NCBI GenBank assembly: GCA_963575745.1
Contig: CAUYUJ010015738.1
Coordinates: 2,501 to 66,500, forward strand
Length of the DNA: 64,000 nt
Reading direction: 5' to 3'
DNA from: Prorocentrum cordatum
Lineage: Eukaryota; Sar; Dinophyceae; Prorocentrales; Prorocentraceae
Part shown: in pieces, positions 31,930-41,264 of the stretch
Layout: the number at the start of each line of letters is the position of its first letter
How positions within the stretch are numbered: position 1 is the first letter of the stretch
The notes under the pieces: generated by a model
What the model was told of the DNA's origin: nothing
Database searches by the model: none
Seen by the model: the letters and a program-made list of their open reading frames with translations, nothing else
Program-made: the position numbers and the translations under genes

Positions 31930-32893
31930 CCAGCGATGTTCCGCTCAGACGGAATCCATCGCACTGACGCCTGCACCGCTCCAGCCAGGCACCAGGCCGC
32001 CCATTGGCGAGCGACTCGCAGGGCCTCCCCGCCGAGGGGCGGCCCTTCTCTATCGCACACACGAGCCCCATGTGATCACAGAGGAAGAAGACGCGCCTGC
32101 CGAACGATTTCGAGTCACGAAGAGCATGTCTAAGAGAGCGGACAAGAGCACGACCCTCGAGCACGATGATCATCCCAGTCCTCGCCCACCCCCCGCTCGA
32201 CACCACCTGCCACTTTCCACCGCGCAGCTCCTCCCCTATCTCCGTGACCTTCCACGGGTTACCCTCGGGATACTCCTCCTCCGCCTCCAGCGGCGCGACG
32301 GGCTTCTCGTTCCGCGACGCGACGGGCTCGACGATCAGCTCGAAACTCGCATCCGTGACGCTCTGAACGTGGCTCTGCTCGAAAAGGCAGTCCCGCGGTC
32401 GAGCTCCGCCTTCGCGTCGAAATCGCCGCCTCTCTCCGCGCCAGCCCGCTGCTAGTGTATTGTCCACCTTGGCCCCCTTTCAGGCTGGCGCCCCCCCCCC
32501 CCCCTCCTCGCTCGCGTCGCTCGAATCGATTCTAGCCGGCCAAGGGGCCCTCAGATCAGCCCAGAGAAAAGGAACAAGACGCGCGGCCCAGTGGAGCCCC
32601 CGGCGGACGGAGGGCGGCAGCTTGACAACCCTATCGACAGACTTACGTGAGAAGGCGCACACCGAACTGAATACCGCAAGCAGAGAACGTCTAGACATAG
32701 CACATAGCAATGAAATCGAAGTGACCAGCGACATTGCCCACTTGACGCCCAGAGGCCCACTCTCGAGACAGAAGGCCGTGAATCCCAAGACGCATCCTCC
32801 AGGCACGACGACACTTCGGTCTTGCAGCCCCACGTTCTCCGTCAAAGACCCATCCAACTTGTTCAGAAACTGAAGTCGGGGCATCGGGTTCAC
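31930..32893 (-). CDS. RT thumb and RNase H domain of the YR element
   Basis: Frame 32893-32480 holds KSVDRVVKLPPSVRRGLHWA and the first RNase H Asp in IDSSDAS. A shift near a C-run (32490-32503) leads to ELRGGKWQVVSSGGWART, MIIVLEGRALVRSLRHALRD (Glu) and RRVFFLCDHMGLVCAIEKGR (Asp). Another shift leads to VQASVRWIPSERNIAGAPSR, where the usual Asp of NxADxPSR reads Gly. The ILEGRAL...LCDH...RWIPSE order is that of RNase H in YR retroelements. Frame shifts and the missing Asp indicate an inactive copy. Confidence 0.65.
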
Positions 32894-32899
32894 GCAAGG

Positions 32900-33640
32900 G
32901 AAGACTAGCCTGACTTAGAGCTCTCTGCGCAACCTTTTACAATGAACCAGGCGTGTTAGCATCCACTCCGAACGAGATGCAGTCGTCAACGTACGCAGTG
33001 AAAGCACCCTCGCGCACCGAAGGAACAGGCTTGCCATCCACAATCTCGGGGGCATCACTGAAACCCACTCGCTCGATTAAAATATATCTGTGCACTCCTT
33101 GACAGGAATCGAAAGCATGCGCCCACCCCATTGGCCGGGCGGCCGAGCACGGGCGCAGCCGGGCTCGACCCGCCAACGCGCGCCCCCACCCACCCGCCCC
33201 CCAGCTCCTTCACGCCCAGCTGGGGCGCCCGGAGCCGCGTCAGAGCGAACAGGCGCGTGAGCTCTGACGGCAGGCCCACGTTGTAGAAGGCGTCCGCGAT
33301 GTCCACGCCTGCCGTCCAGAGCACTTTTTCTGGCGCCAGCTCGATGGAACTGAAGCTGCCGCCCGACACTGGACAGGTCTTCTTGGGCTCGTCGAACCTG
33401 AAGTTATACTGCCTCTGCAGTCGATGACCAAGCGCTGGTGCCCATCTTTCTTCCAAACGGCAAAGAGACCGACCTCCTCAAAATCGCCCTCGTCCACGCC
33501 CTGAACTCCAGCATGCCCCCGTCCCTCATCCTCTCGACGAAGGCCAGGTGCGCCGCGGGCTGCCGCGGCGCCGGGTCCAGGTAGGGCCTCGCGAAGCCGG
33601 CCCCCCTCTTCAAAATCTCGGCAGTCTGAATTGGCAAAAT
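32900..33640 (-). CDS. Reverse transcriptase domain of the YR element
   Basis: Successive frames give FARPYLDPAPRQPAAHLAFV, then DFEEVGLFAVWKKDGHQRLV followed by IDCR (fingers), WTAGVDIADAFYNVGLPSEL (catalytic Asp of motif A), MGWAHAFDSCQGVHRYIL (motif B-like) and FTAYVDDCISFGVD (motif C, YVDD at about 32980-32991). An in-frame TAA at 32937 interrupts the thumb, which continues KVAQRALSQASLPLRE in the same frame. The order and motif spacing are those of a polymerase palm. Three frames are used, so the copy is broken. Confidence 0.7.
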
Positions 33641-34392
33641 TGTCGAAGTAGTAAACCTCCGCGCGAGATCAGGACCGTCGCGACCCAGCAGCCGGCACAG
33701 GGGCACGGGCGCGCCGCTCACCGCCGGCAAGGACACGAGATCGCGCGCGAAGGGAGCCACCGTGGCGGGCTCGCCGCCAGAGTAGCCCGCGCCGGCCTGG
33801 AGCTCCCGACAGGTCTGGAGGAGGGGGGCCCATCGCCGCGCAGCCCTCGGCGAGGAACTCCAAACACAGCTGCTGCATCAGGTTGGGCCCCGCCCCCGCG
33901 CAGCGCGGCGGGGCGTCGCGGCCCGCGCCCATCTGGTTGAGCGCCATCACGAGCTCGGAGACGAGCCCCCCCTGCCGCGCCCCGCTGGCGCGACGGCGCC
34001 GCGCAGCGCGGCCGCCGCCGCCCTCGCCGGCTGCAGCTGCGCAGAGCCAGTCGGGGGCCGGCAGGGGCAGGAGCATGCGCTGCAGGTGATCGTCGCCCCC
34101 GCCCGTGACCTCTGCTGCCGCGCCCCCGGGCCGAGGCAATCCCGGGGCGGACCCATCATCGTGACTTCCTGGGAGGAGCAGAGCTGCCCCTGGCCGCTCT
34201 CTGCTCCTGCCGAAGCTTCCTCGCGTTCTTCGTGATGCCGTGGATCCTCCCCAGTTCTTTCGACGCCGTGTCCAGCAGCTCTGGGCGCGCCATCGAGGGA
34301 GAGCGTGACCCTCCCATAAACGCGAAGGCCTCCTCCAAGGGCATCCGCATGTTGTGCTGCTGCTGCTGCTGCTCCGCACTCCTGTCGTCCCT
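33640..34392 (-). CDS. Linker region upstream of RT
   Basis: It continues in frame after the TAA at 34393 (AEQQQQQHNMRMPLEEAFAF, RPELLDTASKELGRIHGITK). It then shifts to a second frame with DDHLQRMLLPLPAPDWLCAA and NLMQQLCLEFLAEGCAAMGP. The CAG repeat gives five Gln. No domain is recognised; position suggests the gag-pol spacer or the RT N-terminal region. Confidence 0.5.
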
Positions 34393-35576
34393 TTAGTGCT
34401 CGATCAACTGGGGCTTCCTGTAGCCGAGCTCCGCGCTCGAGAGGTGTAAGACGTCCAGGTTGTCGTTGGAGCCCATCAACTCGAGAATCTTCGAGATGGT
34501 TTCGTGGATGTCGACTCCAAAGTCGGACGAATTCAGCTTGCGCTTTGACTTCCACATCTTACGATGGAGGATCGGGCCGCCTTCCTTCACCTGGTACTTC
34601 GCGCACCACTGCGCCGTCCTGGGCGGCGCGACCCCGAAGCCAGGGGTGGCCTCCTCGCGGCAGAGCCCCACCACCTCGCGCCACTCTCGGCCGTTTCCAC
34701 CCCGCTGCCCAGCCCCAGGCGGAAACTCTAGCGTGCGGGCGTCACTGCCGCGGTACTCCTGCGTGAACCAGGGCAGCTCGGCGTCCTGCAGGAGCACCGC
34801 GCTCGCTCCCAAGCCGCCCGCCAGCGACAGCAAGCCCCGCCGACCCACGCGACCAACTAGGGTCGCGCCTCCTGGGGCCCCGACCGCCACCTTCGCGCCG
34901 AACGTGATCGCCCCATCGACATCCTCCGCGGCGATCCAGTGTCATCCCGCCGCCGGCTCGCCACTCGGCAAATGCGCGACAGGCGCCGAGTCGGCACGGC
35001 GGGGGCCCTCATCGGCGCGGCAGGCGGCGCGGGCAATGGCGGCGCCTCGGCCACCGGCACCAGAGCAGCGCCAGCGCCTCCGGCGGCAGCCGCAGCGCCA
35101 GGTCGGGCCGCCAGCGCCAAGGGCCCAACGGCCGCGGCGGGCGGCGCGGCGGGCCTGGCGGCCGGCTGCGGGGGCACCCCCAGAGCAGGATCCGCCAGCG
35201 CCCCCGTCCCAGCAGGCAGCCCCGAGCAGATCACCGCCGACACCGTCAGCAAGAAAGGCGAGACGGGCAGAGCTCTGTAGCCCTGGCCCGCCCCTCGGCG
35301 CAGCGCCGCCCAGACCTCATGGGCGGTCGGCAGGCGTCTGAACCTGTAGACCCGATTGGCGGCGACTCCTCCCACGCGGCCGCCCTGGCGGTGCACGAAG
35401 TGGACCTCCTGCACGTCCGCGTCGGCCACCACCGACTCGCCGTAGTCGTCGAAGTCGGGCGTCATCACGTACCCTGAGGTGAAGAGGTCCAGCCGCTCAT
35501 GGCACAGCACCGGCCCTCCGACGCGATAGCGAATGAGATGAAAATCTCCTGGCGTCGCCGTCGGGGCGGCCTTCAA
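34393..35576 (-). CDS. Gag-region ORF of the YR element
   Basis: Frame 35576-34940 holds DFHLIRYRVGGPVLCHERLD and VHFVHRQGGRVGGVAANRVY plus a long Ala/Pro-rich stretch. After a shift near 34940 the frame 34939-34393 reads WIAAEDVDGAITFGAKVAVG, CAKYQVKEGGPILHRKMWKS and IHETISKILELMGSNDNLDV. It ends at a TAA followed by more of the same frame, so that stop is likely a nonsense mutation. No zinc knuckle was seen. Function is inferred from position only. Confidence 0.5.
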
Positions 35577-35980
35577 CGGCAGCTAGCCGACGGCCGTCGG
35601 CGGAATGCCTGAACCAGCTCCAGCGCCACCTGCGAGAGGTCGCACTCCTCCGGGGCCACCGACGCCTCCACCTGCGGCCGAACAGTCGCCGCCACGGGCA
35701 CGCGGGTGCGCGTCGCCCAGGCGAACCCCACGGCCCCCAGCCCGCAGCCCGCGAGCAGGGACAGCGCCGCCACCCTGGCCAGCTGCCCGCTCGGGCAGCC
35801 CCGGCTCGAGGCGGCAGCCACCGTACCATCGCCGCCGGGGCACGAGCACTGTAGGGCGGGGCAGTGCAGGGAGGGACCGCACCAGCAGTCTGGGCAGTCG
35901 GGCACCGCCGCGCGCACCACGACGGCGGTGGTCAGCGCTTGCCCCGCGTCGCGCAGCAAGCGGAACAGCCCGGCCTCCAT
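35573..35980 (-). CDS. ORF1 of the YR element (small Cys-rich, membrane-like)
   Basis: ATG 35980 lies 21 bp inside repeat A1. The protein of about 135 residues has a Cys cluster (DCPDCWCGPSLHCPALQCSC), then a hydrophobic stretch (VAALSLLAGCGLGAVGFAWA) that could span a membrane, then an acidic tail (EECDLSQVALELVQAFRR). It is the first ORF of the element. A membrane segment is unexpected for a Gag. Confidence 0.5.
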   Translation of the reverse strand: MEAGLFRLLRDAGQALTTAVVVRAAVPDCPDCWCGPSLHCPALQCSCPGGDGTVAAASSRGCPSGQLARVAALSLLAGCGLGAVGFAWATRTRVPVAATVRPQVEASVAPEECDLSQVALELVQAFRRRPSASCR

Positions 35981-36000
35981 CCCCCCCCGCAAGGCCTCAG

Positions 36001-36080
36001 CGCGACAAGGAGACCCGAAAACGGCAGCGGATCAGGGCTCCTCTGAAACACGCTGGCAATCATCAACAAAGTCGAGCGCA
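36001..36080 (-). repeat. Split direct repeat A1 (5' end)
   Basis: An 80-bp match to A2, immediately outside the first ATG of the element and directly followed on the plus strand by (GGA)n. Confidence 0.8.
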
Positions 36081-36250
36081 GGAGGAGGAGGAGGAGGAGG
36101 AGGAGCAGGAGGAGGATGAGGAGGAAGAGGAGGAGGAGGAGGAGGAGGAGGAGGGAGAGGAGGAGGAGAGCAGGAGGAGGAGGAGGAGGGGGGAGGAGGA
36201 GGGAGGAGGAGGAGGAGGAGGGGGAGGAGGAGGAGGAGGAGGAGGAGACA
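36081..36250. repeat. (GGA)n flank of the YR retroelement
   Basis: GGA triplets with a few GAT/GCA interruptions, in the same orientation as 29320-29390. Confidence 0.95.
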
Positions 36251-36254
36251 CAGA

Positions 36255-36930
36255 CGTGACCTGCGAAGAGAGGCCGGCACGAGAGCTCCGCTGGAGGAGG
36301 GGCCACGTGCACGGTCGAGCAGCGGTCCGAAGCAGAAGAGGCCCGAGACCGAAAGAGCGGCCGCAGCGCGAGGGACCCCAGGGGCCCAGGGCCTGCGAAA
36401 GAGGAGGGCGGGGGAGGCGAGCAGACGGGGAGGGGGAGGGGAGGAGGGGCACGCGAGGATGGAAGGGAAAAGGGAGGAGGACGGGAGGAGGGGAGGGGGG
36501 AGGGCAACCTAGGTGCGCTCGCGTCATATCTGACATCCTACCCCTCCCTCCCATCCCTTACCATGGCGTAGATCCCCTCTCTACTCGCACAGTCGGATGT
36601 CGAGCAGGGCAATGATCCCGAAAGGGTACGCGATGCATTGTAGAGCACGGCATGGCATGGCGTAGAAGAGCACCGCAAAGCGTAGTGTGTCACAGCATGG
36701 CGTGGCGTGGCGTAGTGAAGAATTGCATCACAAAGCTTTGCAACGCAAAGCATGACATCGCACAGCGGCCCCGAACATAACATTGCATAGCATGGCGTTG
36801 AAGATCAAAGCGTAGCATGGCATAGCACGACGTGGCACTTAAGCACTGCATATCACAGCTTCAGCTGAAGGCATGGCATCGCGCAGCGGAACGCAACCTA
36901 GCATTGCATTGCATGCCGTGGCATGGCACG
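36255..36930. other. No supported gene; GCATGGC pentamer-like repeats
   Basis: 36255-36540 is purine-rich without a protein-like frame. 36640-36930 is filled with degenerate GCATGGC/GCATAGC units, related in style to the TATGC array at 47232. Confidence 0.6.
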
Positions 36931-37118
36931 GGAAATGACGCCAGCGCTGCAGCGGGAGCACGATTCGGAACGAGCGGAAGCGCGGAAATGAGGCCAGCGC
37001 TGCAGCGGGAGCACGATTCGGAACGAGCGGAAGCACGGAAATGAGGCCAGCGCTGCAGCGGGAGCACGATTCGGAACGAGCGGGGCCCGAAAATGAGGCC
37101 GGCGCCTCAGCGAGAGCA
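36931..37118 (+). repeat. 53-bp tandem repeat, about 3.5 copies
   Basis: GGAAATGA(C/G)GCCAGCGCTGCAG starts at 36931, 36984 and 37037, and a diverged copy at 37090. The period is exactly 53 bp and the first three copies are almost identical. The stretch 37120-37610 that follows has no supported gene and contains a G16 run at about 37186. Confidence 0.9.
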
Positions 37119-37613
37119 GCATTTTGAAAAAAATGCAAGCGAAAACCCAACTCCCGGGAATCCTGTGTGCAAAAAAACAATACGCGGGGGGGGGGGGGGG
37201 GCGAACACTCCCAACCCGTCATCATGGGAAGGAGGAAAGTAGTATTCATATTGAGTCATTGTGGAGGGGGGGAGGGGGAAGGGGAGGCGAGCAGGGAGGG
37301 AAGGGGGGAGGGGAGCATGGGCACCCGGGGGAGGCGTCAGGCGAGCCGAGGAGGGCGCTTCCATGCCGCCCCACGCGTGCGCCCAGAGCACCACCGAAGG
37401 CGGAGAGGCAGGACGAGGAGGCATTCGTCGTAGGGAAACGAAGCATGACATAAACCAGGGCTGAACCTGAGCGGTGTTTTTCGTTTTCGCTTTGGCTTCG
37501 TGTTCTCTCGCTTTTGTCTCGAATCCACCTTTCCCGCGAAACGAGATCGAAACGAAAACGGCCCTCGAAATCAACCCAAAACACCGTTTAGGTCCAGCCC
37601 TGACATAAGCATA

Positions 37614-37733
37614 AAAAGACTCGGAGGTCCGACCGGATCTCTCGCCGGCGGCGCCTCCGGCGCCGCCCCCTGGCGCGCTCGGGGCGTCCAGCGCCGATCC
37701 GAGAAATCCGCGCGGACCTCCGAGTTTTTAGGC
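37614..37733. mobile_element. Foldback MITE-like family, copy 3
   Basis: CATAAAAAGACTCGGAGGTC on the left and GGACCTCCGAGTTTTTA on the right. The right inner arm GCGCCGATCCGAGAAATCCG matches copy 1 exactly. The centre is GGCGCC-rich. Confidence 0.8.
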
Positions 37734-37784
37734 TCTGCAAGAAGCATGGCGTTGGGGGTCTGGGGATGCGGTAGGGTCACCAGT

Positions 37785-37930
37785 GGCGAGGAGGAGGAGG
37801 AGGAGGAGGAGGAGGAGCAGGAGGAGAGGGGAGGAGAGGAGGAGGAGGGGAGAGAGGAGGAGGGGGGGGGGAGGAGGGGGAGGAGGAGGAGGGAGGAGGA
37901 GGAGGAGGAGGAGGAGGAGGAGGAGGACGA
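37785..37930. repeat. (GGA)n microsatellite
   Basis: GGA triplets with G runs and occasional GCA/GAC. Confidence 0.95.
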
Positions 37931-38192
37931 GGAGTTTATGGCGTGCTTCGCTCCCCTCAGCTCGGACGGCGCGGCCTCGGCGGCACGCCCTGCAGCCCGG
38001 CGCCAGCCCTCACTCCGAGCGGCCACGCAGGGGCGCCCAGGCCGAAGTTCACACCCTGCCGCCCCCCCCTCCCCTGTATCCGTAGTCAGTTTGGCCCTGG
38101 AAGGCTTACCCAGCGAGCTCACAGCAGGGCTCGGAGAGTCCCTGCGGGGCCAACGCCTTGTCACAGCGGTCTCCCGCTAGCTGAAAAGGAGA

Positions 38193-38194
<2 letters not shown>

Positions 38195-38230
<36 letters not shown>

Positions 38231-38303
38231 GCATCAGCATCAGCATCAGCATCAGCATCAGCATCAGCATCAGCATCAGCATCAGCATCAGCATCAGCAT
38301 CAG

Positions 38304-38363
<60 letters not shown>

Positions 38364-38365
38364 TA
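38195..38365. repeat. (CAT)n with central (CATCAG)n
   Basis: Pure CAT on both sides of a regular CATCAG hexamer block (38229-38305). 38480-38560 has a ~15-bp degenerate GCCGATTCCGCGTCG repeat. The rest of 37935-38935 has no supported gene. Confidence 0.95.
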
Positions 38366-38939
38366 CCATCTTTTCCCCCGTCCCCCCCACGAGTGGGTGG
38401 AGGAGGAGGGAGGGAGGCACAAGGGTACCGTCTGCTGCGTCTTCGGGGGGGGGCCTCGTCTGCCCCATCGCGCCAGCCGGCCGCGTCGAATCCGCGCCGA
38501 AGCCGTGCCGATTCCGCGTCGGATCCACGCCGAATTCACGTCGAACCCACGCCGATTGCACGAAACGGCCACCATTTGCAGGACAGACATGGTCCCAGGC
38601 CAGAGGGGCTGGGCGCGGGAGCAAAGAGCTCTCCGACGAACCCCCCCTCTCTCTACTTGAAAGGGGGCCGACCGTCCCGGCATTCCTGTAGGCCTACCAC
38701 GACATGTTCTTCGAACCCCAAAGAAGTTCCAAGAACAAAAGCAGCGTTCTGAGTAAAACAGAAACCCGATGCATCTAAGCATGACAGCCTCAGCCAGAAG
38801 CGTTCTGAGAACATCTCGCGCAGACCTCAAACATATTCTTAGTGTAGCATTCCTTGGTGGGCGCATAGTCAAGCCAGGGCGCTTCGTCACTGCTCGATCT
38901 GGCCCCCCTCCCCACACCCTTTACTAGACGAGCTCGTTG

Positions 38940-39061
38940 CACTACTCGAAAAGTGACTACTCGCAAATGGCCTGTATCCGCCGCGGGGGATCTACGATAA
39001 ATGGCATCGAAGCAGACATGTGGTCTTCGGACGCTTGCGAGTAGGCACTTTGCGAGTAGTG
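38940..39061. mobile_element. TIR element (introner-like 3)
   Basis: 27-bp inverted repeats with a few mismatches (38940-38966, 39035-39061) both start CACTACTCG and contain a second TACTCGC. Total length is 122 bp. The organisation (long TIR made of a doubled short motif) is the same as in the elements at 623-781 and 4700-4869, although the sequences differ. I see no convincing exon on either side. Confidence 0.65.
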
Positions 39062-39446
39062 GAACGCGCTCGGCGACTTACGCAGATTCCACTCTCCGTC
39101 CTCTTCCCCCCGTGCCGGCCCCTCGCCACGGACCTCCGCGCCCATCCCGTCCCTTCCCGCCCCCTCTGCCCCGTGTTTCCCCCCCCCCCCCCCTCCGAAC
39201 TCCAAGCTGCTTCTTTTCCCTTCTGCTCCTTGTTTCCCCTGTTCCTGTTTGCCCCTTGCCCTCCCTTGCTCCAAAAAACTGCTATGACCTGTGTTCCCTT
39301 TCTGCTGGGCCTGTTCCCACCACCGCCACCACCAGAAGTTGGAGTGGGGAAGGAGGCGGAGGACGAGGAGGAGGACAAAGTTGAGGAGGAGGAGGAGGCG
39401 GCGGAGGAGGAGGAGGAGGAGGACCCCCCCCCCCCTAACTTATGGT

Positions 39447-39668
39447 GGTGGTGGTGGTGCTGGTGGAAAACAGGCCCAGCACTCTTGCCCCCCGCGTTCC
39501 CTGCTGCCCCCCTCGCCCCGCGGACGCCACGCCCCGTGACTGCCCCTCTCCCTGGGGTGGTGGTGGTGGTGCTGGTGGAAAACAGGCCCAGCACTCTTGC
39601 CCCCCGCGTTCCCTGCTGCCCCCCTCGCCCCGCGGACGCCACGCCCCGTGACTGCCCCTCTCCCTGGG
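39447..39668 (+). repeat. Exact 112-bp tandem duplication
   Basis: GTGGTGCTGGTGGAAAACAG and everything that follows to CCCTCTCCCTGGG occurs twice, offset by 112 bp, without visible differences. Confidence 0.9.
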
Positions 39669-39783
39669 CCCCCGGGCCCTCTCCACGGCAGGAGCTCGGC
39701 CGCACGACGCCTCCCGCAAGACGCCCGACCTTGAGGCCCCAGGACAGACAGACAGACAGGGGAGGGCACCAACTACACACCTA

Positions 39784-39985
39784 CACCGATCCTGGCCAGG
39801 CCAATCCTGGGCCCAGGATCGGTGCATATGCCTTCCTGCCCCAGGCAGGAGGGCGTATACACCGATCCTGGGCCCAGGGTGATCCTGGCCAGGATCGGTG
39901 CTGGTGTATCGTTGGTGCCCTCCGAAGACAGGCAAGGTCGAGCTGTGGTGTGTGTGTGGTCGACCGACCCACACACACCACAGCT
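39784..39985. repeat. Two adjacent large imperfect palindromes
   Basis: 39784-39900 folds on itself around TGCCCCAGGCA with arms made of CACCGATCCTGGCCAGG and CCTGGGCCCAGGATCGGTG. 39941-39985 is a second palindrome, AGCTGTGGTGTGTGTGTGG against CCACACACACCACAGCT. Confidence 0.8.
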
Positions 39986-40049
39986 CGAGCTGCCTGTGGG
40001 TCGAGCTGCCGGCCGACCGTCTCAAGGTCGTGCGGTCGAGCGGGAGCTC

Positions 40050-40215
40050 GACCACAGGACCTTGAGACCCCAGGACAGACAGACCAGGGCCCAGGACCAC
40101 AGGACCTTGAGACCCCAGGACCACAGGACCTTGAGACCCCAGGACCACAGGACCTTGAGATCGAGGCCTGGGGGCCCAGGGCCCAGGACCACAGGACCTT
40201 GAGACCCCAGGACCC
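40050..40215 (+). repeat. 24-bp tandem repeat
   Basis: GACCACAGGACCTTGAGACC with a CCAG linker is repeated about five times; the last copies are interrupted by a CCTGGGGGCCCAGG palindrome. Confidence 0.85.
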
Positions 40216-40389
40216 CAGGGCGCCCGGACGGCGCGTCGGCAACAGAGCGCTGACCAAGGACTGACCAGGTCCCCGCACGCACCACTCAAAAGCGTGCGTC
40301 CGAGCGAGCGAGCGGCGGGCGACGAATCGACGTCGCGAGCACAGGAGACAGAGGCGTCAGGACAACGCGCATGCGTCGACAGCCAGGAC

Positions 40390-40515
40390 GTCCACCGATG
40401 TTTGGTGGGGGAACGCCACGCTTCCCGCAGCGAAGCCATCGAAACACAAGAAACCCAGGGCACACCGGAGGCAAGCGGGGTGTTTCTTGGCATGGGCTTC
40501 CACTGTGCAGTCGTC
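40390..40515 (+). repeat. Dispersed segment, second copy of 28775-28905
   Basis: Shares CCATCGAAA, CCCAGGGCAC, GGTGTTTCTTGGCATGG and CTTCCACTG in the same order and spacing as the copy at 28775. The remaining 40215-40630 has no supported gene. Confidence 0.75.
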
Positions 40516-40636
40516 GTCGTGCTACCACGAGGAAAACAGAATAATGAGCCAACCGAGGGCCAATGCACGACAGCAAGAGCGGTTGGAGACGGGCAGGCAT
40601 TGTCTGCACTGGACGATCTGGACGACCTGGACGTGT

Positions 40637-40925
40637 GAAAATAAGCGTTTCGCTTGAGACACCCTCCAGAAATCCTGATGCTAGGCATCTGCCGGGGCAA
40701 CCTGAAAGCGTGAGACCAAGCGTCTCGCTCGAGACATCATCAAGACCTGGGCACGTGAAAACAAGCATTTCACCAGAGACTGCCTCTGAATTCTGGTCCC
40801 CAGGGGAGAAACGATCTATAGCACAGAACAAACGTTTCGCTCGAGACATCCGCAACAAACGAAAATGCTGACTTCACCCTGGATCTTTTCGACTGGAATT
40901 TCAAAATAACTGCACTTCGCTCGGG
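40637..40925 (+). repeat. Degenerate repeat around GTTTCGCTCGAGACATC
   Basis: Five diverged copies lie at about 40640, 40712, 40757, 40828 and 40912, spaced unevenly by 45-85 bp. Confidence 0.65.
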
Positions 40926-41074
40926 ACATCCTCAAGTTTTAATCAGCCGGCCCTCTTCGACTTCGTTGCTTATCAGGGAAAGATTCCGCCAGCCCTGGTC
41001 GAACTTGGCACCGGGGACCGTCTACCTGCTAAAAGAACACCCTGGGCCCCTGCCCTTCCAGGGAAGATACAAAA

Positions 41075-41235
41075 TATTTTCGCCCCCGAAGCCATAATCC
41101 TTTGTAAATTACACCGTGTTCGCGCCCCCGAGGCCACAAACCCTTCCAAATTGAACAATTATTGCGTCCCCGAAGCAACACCCCCCCGTAAATTACACAA
41201 TGCTCGCGTGCGTCCCCGAAGCCATAAACCTTAGC
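41075..41235 (+). repeat. About 43-bp tandem repeat, four copies
   Basis: Units of CGCCCCCGAAGCCATAAACC plus GTAAATTACACAATGTT type, diverged by 15-25% by eye. Confidence 0.75.
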
Positions 41236-41264
41236 ATTTTACGTTACATTAGCATTGCCGAGGC

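Larger units (their letters stand above)
29391..36080 (-). mobile_element. Ngaro/DIRS-like tyrosine-recombinase retrotransposon (decayed, structurally complete)
   Basis: Reading the minus strand 5' to 3', the order is A1 (36080-36001), ORF1, linker ORFs, reverse transcriptase, RNase H, tyrosine recombinase, methyltransferase-like domain, then B1 (29774-29702), A2 (29698-29599) and B2 (29456-29391). This A1-ORFs-B1-A2-B2 arrangement is the split direct repeat typical of Ngaro/PAT-type YR retrotransposons. Both outer ends abut (GGA)n in the same orientation, indicating insertion into a GGA microsatellite and fixing the ends. In-frame TAA codons at 34393 and 32937 and several one-base shifts show the copy is defective. 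Confidence 0.8.

Noticed and set aside
32937-33640. Possible pararetrovirus or LTR-retrovirus pol
   Set aside because: RNase H is followed by a tyrosine recombinase, not a DDE integrase or protease, and split direct repeats rather than LTRs flank the element.
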